The position numbers and the translations under genes are program-made. The notes beneath the pieces are model-generated. The model searched no databases, was not told the origin of the DNA, and was given only the letters and a program-made list of their open reading frames with translations. 57,845 nt of DNA from a virus, in IMG/VR virus record IMGVR_UViG_3300026518_000668, positions 1 through 57,845 of that record, one strand, 5' to 3'. Every line of letters starts with the position of its first letter. Position 1 is the first letter of the stretch. This document shows positions 51,509-57,845 of this stretch, piece by piece.

Positions 51509-52790
51509 GAGAGAAACCACGCTGCGCATCATCAAGCAGGAGCTGATCGACACCCGCAAGCAGGACGACGAATGCCAGTTCGGCATAGCTCTGGGCACGA
51601 TCTATCTTGCTGTATCGCTCAACCTCATCACCAACAGGGAGCTGCACCGCCTCAACAAGCTGGCCCTGAATGCTTCCGTGCATGCCAAGATTCAGCGACA
51701 CCAGCACGGTGCAGTGATCCTCGGAAAGCGCATCACCGAGTTTCAGCGCACCAATAGCCTCGCCGGGCTGCTCGACGGCATTTCCCCTCCCGCAGACGAG
51801 GCGTTTCAGCAGCGCGTCCAAGCGTGGATGCTGGAGTGCTTTGGGTCGGCTATCGCTGCCGACAGAGCCGAGCGCAATCATCGCTTCCTTGAAGAGGCCC
51901 TCGAGCTTGTGCAGTCGCTTGGCTGCAGTGCTGATGAGGCCCACCGGCTGGTTGACTACGTCTACGGGCGCCCGACCGGTGAGCCGGTACAAGAGGCCGG
52001 CGGCGTAATGGTTACCCTGGCCGCCCTGTGCGCGGCGAGCGAACTGGACATGGCCGAGGCCGGCGAGCGAGAGCTGACCCGCATCAGCCAGCCTGAGACC
52101 ATGCTGCGTATCCGCGAAAAGCAGCGCAAAAAGCCCGCGATGTCGCCGCTTCCCGGTGTTTACCCGGAGCGCGCAGCGCCTGTCCAGCAGGCCGGCGGCT
52201 TGGGAGTAGTCAACCGGGAGTTTACAACTGCCCAAGATGCTGCGGTTCTGCTCGAGGCTCCGGACTGGCTGCTTGAAATGGCCGAGCAAATGCGCGATCA
52301 GCCCACGCGCTCGACCGCCCACCCGTTTTGGCAGGTGCGATGCAAGCGGCATCTTCCGACAGCTGAAGGCTATAACGACAGCCACTATGAAGTTGTTGGT
52401 GATGAAGGGGTGGTTTGGCGATCGATCGACCCGATCAAAGGGCTTATCGATCATCTACTGGAAAACCATGAAGAGTGGTGCCGCCGCTGGGCAGAAGACC
52501 ACGACCACATGGAAGACTGCTCTACCGTGGCAGAGGCGATCGAGTCATTCTTTGATGCATCTGAAGGTGAGCTTCCTGACGGGCTTACATCCGTATTTGT
52601 GCAGGAAGTGGAAGAAGTTGTAACTACCCACCTCACACTGGCCGATGCTGAATGGTTCATCAAGCGCAAGCAGCACGACTATCCGCCTCTGTACACCTAC
52701 GTTGAGTCGGCCTACTGGTCTCCGCAGATGCGGCAGCTTCAGGACTGGATTATCAGCCTGGCCAGCCAGAACGGGGGTGCAACATCATGA
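51501..52790 (+). CDS. MazG-like domain fusion protein
   Basis: A 429-residue protein starting at ATG 51501 with GAGGGCGG ahead. Around residues 130-190 a MazG-like nucleotide pyrophosphohydrolase core is visible (RNHRFLEEALELVQSLG with the EEALE metal motif, DYVYGRPTGEPVQEAGGVMV). N- and C-terminal regions are separate; the C-terminus ends with AEWFIKRKQHDYPPLYTYVE. MazG-like enzymes clear abnormal or alarmone nucleotides. The fusion may couple that activity to another early function. Confidence 0.7.
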   Translation: MTERETTLRIIKQELIDTRKQDDECQFGIALGTIYLAVSLNLITNRELHRLNKLALNASVHAKIQRHQHGAVILGKRITEFQRTNSLAGLLDGISPPADEAFQQRVQAWMLECFGSAIAADRAERNHRFLEEALELVQSLGCSADEAHRLVDYVYGRPTGEPVQEAGGVMVTLAALCAASELDMAEAGERELTRISQPETMLRIREKQRKKPAMSPLPGVYPERAAPVQQAGGLGVVNREFTTAQDAAVLLEAPDWLLEMAEQMRDQPTRSTAHPFWQVRCKRHLPTAEGYNDSHYEVVGDEGVVWRSIDPIKGLIDHLLENHEEWCRRWAEDHDHMEDCSTVAEAIESFFDASEGELPDGLTSVFVQEVEEVVTTHLTLADAEWFIKRKQHDYPPLYTYVESAYWSPQMRQLQDWIISLASQNGGATS

Positions 52791-53152
52791 CGCCGTCAGA
52801 GTTCCGCGCAGAGCTAATCAAGATCATGCCCGGCTACAAGTGGGTGGTGCGCCGATCATCAAGCAAAAAATACTTGCTCGCGACTGGCACGCAGTCAAGC
52901 GGGAGCAACCGCCTCTCCACGCTACAGGTTGAGCGCCAAGACAGCCTAGATGGCAGCAGCAGGCAGCACTATGAGGTCAGGAGCGCAGGCTACGGAAGAC
53001 GTGCGGCATGGCTGCACGCCACCAGCGGCGCAACGCTCGCCCAGGCGTTGCGTAATCTTCAGAACCACTACGAGCGAAAAGCTGCGACGTACAGAAGTCA
53101 TGCGATCGACCTAGCCAATGGCCGCAAGCAAAGCGGAGGACAAGTATCATGA
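52787..53152 (+). CDS. small hypothetical early protein
   Basis: A 121-residue basic protein (TPSEFRAELIKIMPGYKWVV) with a beta-rich core. Its start overlaps the MazG-fusion stop and its own stop overlaps the next gene's start, so it is translationally coupled. No family recognised; charged composition fits a nucleic-acid- or protein-interacting accessory. Confidence 0.5.
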   Translation: MTPSEFRAELIKIMPGYKWVVRRSSSKKYLLATGTQSSGSNRLSTLQVERQDSLDGSSRQHYEVRSAGYGRRAAWLHATSGATLAQALRNLQNHYERKAATYRSHAIDLANGRKQSGGQVS

Positions 53153-53409
53153 ACGAGCACCTATCAGAATTGGCCAGCAAATGCCAAGGCGTCGCCCACT
53201 GCCTTACCTACAACGATGACACATCGCAATCTGATGCGAAAAAGACACTGCTGGCGGCTTCTCACGCACTCGATGGAGAGTCTATTCGCGTACATAAGAA
53301 GCGCGATGGCTTGCTGATCATCAATGCCCGCGGCAAGTGTCGGTTCCTTACCTTGCGCGAACGGCTAGCGATATGGCTGCTGCGCGGCAAGACCGAGGTG
53401 CGTCCATGA
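53149..53409 (+). CDS. small hypothetical early protein
   Basis: An 86-residue protein (LSELASKCQGVAHCLTYNDD near the start) with a basic C-terminus (RFLTLRERLAIWLLRGK). Overlaps both neighbours by about 4 bases. It has two cysteines but no zinc motif. Function unknown. Confidence 0.5.
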   Translation: MNEHLSELASKCQGVAHCLTYNDDTSQSDAKKTLLAASHALDGESIRVHKKRDGLLIINARGKCRFLTLRERLAIWLLRGKTEVRP

Positions 53410-53921
53410 GTAACTCTGAGGTGGTGCGTTATCACGCACTTGGCGGAATGATTCCGCTGGAATGGGGAGTTGGAAAGGGTATTTACGTCCGCGCTGACGA
53501 TTACGACGCGCTGGAAGCGGCGGTCAAAGACCCTGAAAAGGTATTCCTCAACATGAAGCGCGGCGCCATTGCCACCCCAAGCGTCAGGCTATGGTCGAAG
53601 CTGTTTGGCGAAGTGCTGAACGATGACGACGCACGTCTGATTGAGATAGCGCGGCTTCGGGAGCGTTTAGCAGAACTGGAAGCTGCCATCGTCGAGCGCG
53701 ATGCAGCTATCGAGGACTTCTCAGGCACAGCAGTGCAGAACGGCATGGAGTGCGACCGGCTACGCGATCAGTGCGCTGGATATGAGGCGCGGATTAAGCG
53801 GCTTGAGGAAGCGCTGCGGGACATCGCTGGCAAGCATCACCATAGCGCAAGCGCGGGCGAGTACTTCGCGAAAGTGGCGCGCAAAGCCCTAGCCCATCAG
53901 GGCCAGGAGGGTGAGTCATGA
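53406..53921 (+). CDS. coiled-coil hypothetical protein
   Basis: A 171-residue protein starting at ATG 53406 overlapping the preceding TGA. A beta-like N-terminal part is followed by a long coiled coil at about residues 80-145 (IARLRERLAELEAAIVERD; IKRLEEALRDIAG). Similar coiled proteins are common in Pseudomonas phage early operons. Function unknown. Confidence 0.5.
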   Translation: MSNSEVVRYHALGGMIPLEWGVGKGIYVRADDYDALEAAVKDPEKVFLNMKRGAIATPSVRLWSKLFGEVLNDDDARLIEIARLRERLAELEAAIVERDAAIEDFSGTAVQNGMECDRLRDQCAGYEARIKRLEEALRDIAGKHHHSASAGEYFAKVARKALAHQGQEGES

Positions 53922-54376
53922 GCGGCCCAAAGCGTCCACCCATTGAGCCGCGCGACTACCTCCACGGCATCAACGTCGTCGACATTGGCGACCTCAGAGT
54001 CGCCCGTGGCAAGACACGCCGAGAGCATTCTGCGTGCCGGCACCTGCGCCTTAACTACGACGAAGAAGAACGCCGGATCTACTGCAGCGACTGCGAGAGC
54101 GACGTTGAACCTTTCGATGCATTCATGACCGTGGTTCACAGCTGGCGGGCAATGACCGGCAGGCTGGAGGCGCGCCGCAAATCGATTGAAGAGGCTGAGC
54201 AGTTCACGCTGATCAGTCGGGCCACCAAAGAGCTCGACAAGGTGTGGCGCAAGCGCCGCCAGGTGCCCTGCTGCCCAAGCTGCAACGCAGGGCTGCTACC
54301 GGAAGACTTCGCCAGCGGCATCACCTCTACCCAGTCCGCAGACATTGAGCGTGCAAAGCGCAAGCGCCAGCAGTAA
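53918..54376 (+). CDS. hypothetical protein with two Cys pairs
   Basis: A 152-residue protein with a CRHL...CSDC pattern at about residues 41-60 and a CCPSC knuckle near 127, suggesting a zinc-binding fold. A helical segment lies between. It overlaps the upstream gene by 4 bases. Function unknown. Confidence 0.55.
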   Translation: MSGPKRPPIEPRDYLHGINVVDIGDLRVARGKTRREHSACRHLRLNYDEEERRIYCSDCESDVEPFDAFMTVVHSWRAMTGRLEARRKSIEEAEQFTLISRATKELDKVWRKRRQVPCCPSCNAGLLPEDFASGITSTQSADIERAKRKRQQ

Positions 54377-54443
54377 CTCCACCCAGCCCTAACGGGCTAC
54401 CCCAAACCCTTTCAAGCATCCGGCACCGCCGGAGGGAGCACCT

Positions 54444-54854
54444 ATGTCTGAAGCAACCGAAGTCAAAACCCCTGCAGATCAACTGATGGAACAAGTGCAG
54501 GTGTATGCATCCGCCTGGGCCTTGGTTGGCGGCCCATTTGATCAGGGCAACGCCCTTGAACTCGCCGAAGAAGAGAAAGAAGCAACGCGGGACATGATTG
54601 AAGACCTGATCGAGCAGAAGGACGATCAGCTCAACGGCATCGCCGAGTGCGTCCAGCAGTTGATCGACTGGCACGGGGGGCGGGTCGAGCAAGTCGACAA
54701 GCTGCTGGAGCACGCCAAGGACGGGAATACCATCGCCCTGGGCGACGATAAAAACATCACACTGGATGCGGCGTCGGCATACGGAATGCGAATCGGGCTT
54801 TCCCTCGCTAAACACTTCCTCGGCAAGCTGCCAATCACACTGACCCGTAACTGA
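54444..54854 (+). CDS. hypothetical acidic early protein
   Basis: A 136-residue acidic, helical protein (LMEQVQVYASAWALVGGPFD) with a clear CGGAGGGAG site. No domain recognised. It stands in a run of small right-operon genes. It could be a small inhibitor, but no evidence decides this. Confidence 0.5.
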   Translation: MSEATEVKTPADQLMEQVQVYASAWALVGGPFDQGNALELAEEEKEATRDMIEDLIEQKDDQLNGIAECVQQLIDWHGGRVEQVDKLLEHAKDGNTIALGDDKNITLDAASAYGMRIGLSLAKHFLGKLPITLTRN

Positions 54855-54880
54855 CCACTGTTCCGCCGGGAGGCATGACC

Positions 54881-55426
54881 ATGCGAATCACAGAATCAAC
54901 AGTCACCAAGCTGGTCATCGATCAGCTTGAAGCCTTGGACCCGATCACAGTGATTGCCGAGGATCTGGAGCCGCGCAAAGGCAAGATCACTGTCAGCTGC
55001 TACGGCAAAAGCTGGACAGCATATTGGGGCGGCATGGGCTCAGACTCGATTGCGCAGTTCTTCTGCAGCTGCGACCCCGCCTACATCATCGGCTACTTTG
55101 CCCCGAACCTGGGCAGCACGAAGTTCAGCGGCCTTGCGCTGTCTAAGCTCGCGCGCCGCGAGGTAGTGAAACAGCGGCGCCGTTGGGACATTGACAGCAA
55201 CGAGGCACGCCAGCTGTTCGATGAGGCCGACACCCTGGCCGAGTACGAAACCCTCGAAGCGGTGTATCACTGCCATCAAGAGACGATGACGTTGCTATTC
55301 GGGGATGAATGGTGGCACGGGCTGCATGAAGCCACCGAGCCGAACAGCGACTACGAGTACCTGTGCCGGATCATCAGGGCCGTCCAGCAGGCACTGGCCA
55401 CCACGATTGATAAAACAGCGGCGTAG
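54881..55426 (+). CDS. conserved-style phage early protein
   Basis: A 181-residue protein (VIAEDLEPRKGKITVSCYGK, then SWTAYWGGMGSDSIAQFFCS) that I recognise as a frequent hypothetical in Pseudomonas-type phages. ATG 54881, with GGGAGG about 7 bases away, is favoured over an ATG two codons earlier. Its 3' end is duplicated 1.03 kb downstream (direct repeat 55384-55447 / 56417-56479). Confidence 0.65.
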   Translation: MRITESTVTKLVIDQLEALDPITVIAEDLEPRKGKITVSCYGKSWTAYWGGMGSDSIAQFFCSCDPAYIIGYFAPNLGSTKFSGLALSKLARREVVKQRRRWDIDSNEARQLFDEADTLAEYETLEAVYHCHQETMTLLFGDEWWHGLHEATEPNSDYEYLCRIIRAVQQALATTIDKTAA

Positions 55427-55447
55427 CCGGGAGGCGGACGGAAATGG
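55384..55447 (+). repeat. direct repeat, left copy, flanking the membrane moron
   Basis: The end of the 181-residue gene, its stop and the following GCCGGGAGG leader, ending at ATG 55444. Nearly identical to 56417-56479. An ATG after this copy starts a frame that runs into the moron, likely the cut front of an older gene. Confidence 0.8.
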
Positions 55448-55482
55448 AGCCGCCAACAGCAAACGAGCCTAATGCCCTGCCC

Positions 55483-56286
55483 CTACATGGAGTCGCCACC
55501 CGGCTTGCGTATTGGCGTATCAGCGTCAAGGAACTCATTAAACCTGACTCGCGAAACTCCAACAATTTCACCGGAAGACTTTGGCAAAAGATAGGTCGTA
55601 CCATCGAACTGACCGTTGGCATAGCCTCCAAGAACTAGGTTATCACCATATCCCGCGAGGATCGCCACGTCTTTTTCGCCAAGCTTAAAAACATAAAAAC
55701 TCTGCTTCCACTTTGCTGCGGCAACACCTGCACCACGAACAAAAAAGACAATAGCAATTAGCGACAAAATCAAAAAAAACTTAGCAATAACTTTATCCGC
55801 AGGGCCTGGCTGACTTCTTTCAGGCTTTGAGCTCTCGCGATCAGGAACTTCATCTAATTTAGCCATTTCCTCCCAAGCCCCATTCCACCCGTACTTTGGC
55901 ACATTTAATAAATAGGCGACTAAGCAAAAAACTACAGCTACTGCAGTGCATAGCAAAGCCACGTTAACGATATCACGACGAAACCCGGATAACAGAGCGA
56001 TGAACATCAAAAGAAGCGGCCCAATCATGAACATGGCAAGGGCTTTATGCGTTCTTTTCTCTGAAGAACCCAGACGAAAAACAGTCTCCATATATATGTA
56101 AAACGGAAACAAAACCAGCACAAGCCCAAACATAGCCAACACAGTAGACTTAAGATCAATCTCAATAAAGTCAGAAGAATACCCAAACGCTTCGGCATAA
56201 CCAAACTCAAACGCCAGCGCGCAAATAAAAGACACCACTGGTATCAAACTTAATATCACTGCCTCTTTCTCAATAAAGTTTTTCAT
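55483..56286 (-). CDS. multi-pass membrane moron, low GC
   Basis: A 267-residue protein with about five membrane segments (for example ILSLIPVVSFICALAFEF, TVLAMFGLVLVLFPFYIYM, ALAMFMIGPLLLMFIALLSG, NVALLCTAVAVVFCLVAYLL, FFLILSLIAIVFFV) and a C-terminal beta-rich tail. The coding region is clearly more AT-rich than its neighbours and is on the opposite strand, between 63-bp direct repeats. This strongly suggests a recently acquired cargo gene. A role such as superinfection exclusion is inference. Confidence 0.65.
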   Translation of the reverse strand: MKNFIEKEAVILSLIPVVSFICALAFEFGYAEAFGYSSDFIEIDLKSTVLAMFGLVLVLFPFYIYMETVFRLGSSEKRTHKALAMFMIGPLLLMFIALLSGFRRDIVNVALLCTAVAVVFCLVAYLLNVPKYGWNGAWEEMAKLDEVPDRESSKPERSQPGPADKVIAKFFLILSLIAIVFFVRGAGVAAAKWKQSFYVFKLGEKDVAILAGYGDNLVLGGYANGQFDGTTYLLPKSSGEIVGVSRVRFNEFLDADTPIRKPGGDSM

Positions 56287-56416
56287 TTCAATTCTTGTCC
56301 CTAACCCTAAATCTCACCAAGCAAGTTCGCGAACCTGACTGTACGCAAACGACTTCTAGTAATCCGAAGTAAATCCGAATAATCCAGGAATCATATCCTA
56401 TGGCAACCAACGCCAA

Positions 56417-56479
56417 CCAGCAGGAACTGGCCACCATGATTGATAAAACAGAGGCATAGCCGGGAGGTATTACAAATGG
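56417..56479 (+). repeat. direct repeat, right copy, flanking the membrane moron
   Basis: Near-copy of 55384-55447, differing at about four positions up to the GCCGGGAGG ribosome-binding site and diverging just before the xis ATG. Marks the other end of the inserted segment. Confidence 0.8.
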
Positions 56480-56709
56480 CAAAAGTCATTACGCATAACA
56501 GTATCAACATGCCCCGGCTGATGGAGGCCGGGGAGTACCGCAAGCTGCGCTATGCTGGGAAGGAGCCCAGCTTGCAGAAGCTGAAAAAGTGGATCGACGA
56601 GGGTGTCGTTGTGGGCGAGATTAAGGGTGGCGTGTACTTCGTGGATCTGCAGGCCGAGTTGCTGGGGTCCGATGACGAGCTGCTGGCCAAGATGGTTCAG
56701 GTGGCGTAA
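56476..56709 (+). CDS. xis: excisionase-like protein
   Basis: A 77-residue protein (MAKVITHNSINMPRLMEAGEYRK) with a helix-turn-helix/winged pattern (EPSLQKLKKWIDEGVVVGEI) typical of Xis-type DNA-bending factors. ATG 56476 has GGGAGGT about 8 bases upstream. Its TAA overlaps the integrase ATG (TAATG), so the two are coupled. It would direct the integrase toward excision. Confidence 0.75.
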   Translation: MAKVITHNSINMPRLMEAGEYRKLRYAGKEPSLQKLKKWIDEGVVVGEIKGGVYFVDLQAELLGSDDELLAKMVQVA

Positions 56710-57845
56710 TGGCTCCCCGCAAACGCACGGTCACAAATCGGGACCTGCCCCCGAACCTGTACCCAAACGGCAAATACTGGCAGTACCGCAACCCTATCAC
56801 TGGAAAGAAGACCAGCATCAATCGGCCACTGGCCGATGCCATCAAGTTAGCCCGGGCGGCGAACGCCAAGTTATTGCCGCTGGCCGCCGATGAAAAGCTG
56901 TTACGGGCAATCACCGGAGAGCAGGCGCCTACAGTGCAGCACCTGATCGAGCGGTTCGATATCGAGTGGCTTGCCGGCCGCAAGCTGGCCGAGTCTACGC
57001 GCAAAGAAATCCGCATCAAGCTCGCCCGGTACATCAAGGAGCTCGGCAAGCGCATGATCGGGCAGCTTGACGTGCTCGCCATGGCTGAATACCTCGACCA
57101 GTTCCAGAACAACGCCTACACAAAGCACCGCGGCTTGTGGGTACAGGTGTGCGCGTTTGGCGTGGCCAAGGGCCTGATGGAGCGCAACGTGGCCGAGCTG
57201 ACCCTGGTTAAGAAGGAGGCCGAGAAGGTGCGCCGGCGCCACACCAAAGAGGGCGTCGAGAAGATATTGGCAGCCGACACCACCCCGCCCTGGCTGAAAC
57301 TGGCGATTCGGCTGGCCCTCCTGTCGTTGCAGCGCCGCGAGGACTTGGTCACATGGGAGCGGTCAGCCGTCGACCTGGAGGCAAATACCATCAGGCTAAG
57401 CCCGGGCAAGACCGAAAACTACACCAGCCCCATCCACCTTGAGATTGAAATGGGGGCCGACCTGCGCCAGGTGGTGCGCGAGTGCATGGCGGTGCCGATC
57501 GCAAGCCCGTTCCTGCTGTGCTACCGCCCCAGGGCGCGCAAGCGCGAGCAAATCGAAGCCAAGGCGCACTGGTCTGCCATTACGGATGACTACCTGACCA
57601 AAGAGTTCGCCAAAGCCAGAGACGCCTGCCGCGCCTACGACGACATTGCCGAAAAGCGGGCCCGCCCATCAGTGCACGAACTGCGGGCGCTGGGTGCCTG
57701 GCTGTACGAGCAGCAGGGTTTCCCGGGTGAGTATGTGCAGGCTCTGATGGGGCATGCTGACGGCAAGATGACGACCTACTACCAGAGTGGTCACGGCGAG
57801 CAGCAGGTCGAATACGTGAGGGTATCTGCAGGGTTAAAACTTTAA
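56709..57845 (+). CDS. int: tyrosine integrase
   Basis: A 378-residue integrase with an Arm-type N-terminus (NLYPNGKYWQYRNPITGKKT), a core-binding region and a catalytic domain. Arg I lies in LLSLQRREDLVTWE, HELRALG contains the HxxR motif, LMGHADGKMT carries the second His, and YYQSG carries the Tyr nucleophile. The stop codon is the last base of the window, so the attachment site must lie beyond or across the circle junction. It is intact and co-expressed with xis. Confidence 0.9.
   Translation: MAPRKRTVTNRDLPPNLYPNGKYWQYRNPITGKKTSINRPLADAIKLARAANAKLLPLAADEKLLRAITGEQAPTVQHLIERFDIEWLAGRKLAESTRKEIRIKLARYIKELGKRMIGQLDVLAMAEYLDQFQNNAYTKHRGLWVQVCAFGVAKGLMERNVAELTLVKKEAEKVRRRHTKEGVEKILAADTTPPWLKLAIRLALLSLQRREDLVTWERSAVDLEANTIRLSPGKTENYTSPIHLEIEMGADLRQVVRECMAVPIASPFLLCYRPRARKREQIEAKAHWSAITDDYLTKEFAKARDACRAYDDIAEKRARPSVHELRALGAWLYEQQGFPGEYVQALMGHADGKMTTYYQSGHGEQQVEYVRVSAGLKL

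Noticed and set aside
55444-55638. 64-codon plus-strand frame running into the membrane moron
   Set aside because: Its first codons look like a truncated old gene and the rest is the antisense of the moron's C-terminal coding region.
1-57845. CRISPR array, tRNA genes or insertion sequences
   Set aside because: No regularly spaced repeats, cloverleaf sequences or transposase genes were seen.
1-57845. Attachment-site repeat between the two window ends
   Set aside because: The first and last bases share no clear direct repeat; the core site probably lies at or beyond the circle junction.

Overview
The window reads as an essentially complete temperate, podovirus-like phage genome (prophage or circular phage DNA opened next to the integrase) of a high-GC gammaproteobacterium, most likely a Pseudomonas relative. 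That host call is inference from base composition and from the style of the CI, Cro, CII and RdgC-like proteins; no host gene is visible. It encodes terminase, a P22-type portal, scaffold, an N4 gp56/DUF4043-like capsid, a 2563-residue polyvalent virion protein and a holin/endolysin/Rz/Rz1 lysis set, but no tape measure, sheath or tail tube. That points to a short-tailed virion. The right edge falls exactly on the integrase stop codon and the left edge on a GTG start.

Layout. (1) 0.4-36 kb, minus strand: the late region. In transcription order it holds terS-terL-portal, a block of tail and structural genes (31-20 kb), a cargo ('moron') island at 17.4-20.4 kb, the giant polyvalent gene, scaffold, capsid, a RyR-domain protein, an adaptor, the lysis cassette and tail-fibre genes. 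Cargo here is a BrnT/BrnA-like toxin-antitoxin pair, a PIN-nuclease pair and a secreted protein on the opposite strand. A 16-bp motif (ACCCCCTGTAGGGTTA on the minus strand) occurs in five late junctions and may be a phage-specific late control element. (2) 36-40.3 kb, minus strand: the early-left operon with cro, cII, O-like and P-like replication genes, a second tyrosine recombinase, a DUF1064 nuclease and a winged-helix regulator. An iteron-bearing putative origin lies inside the O-like gene and an oop-like small RNA lies between cII and O. (3) 40.3-41.8 kb: the immunity region, with cI rightward and probably leaderless. Two operator clusters use the same 13-bp dyads at exact 24-bp spacing, three between cro and cI and two 1.35 kb away over a rightward promoter. 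This is an OR/OL-like arrangement. (4) 41.8-57.8 kb, plus strand: the early-right operon. A nut-like boxA plus hairpin opens the leader, followed by Gp49, CsrA, DUF4406, RdgC, DUF2786, an N4/N6-type DNA methyltransferase, a C5 methyltransferase interrupted at a G15 tract, a MazG fusion, a run of small genes, xis and int. Two membrane-protein morons sit on the opposite strand, one bracketed by 63-bp direct repeats.

How it works together (inference): CI holds both the cro and right-operon promoters through its two operator clusters. On induction the left operon drives replication and then late transcription. The right operon supplies DNA modification, recombination and excision. The most notable observations are the possibly phase-variable C5 methyltransferase, the paired 24-bp operator arrays, the repeated late motif and the two-recombinase architecture.
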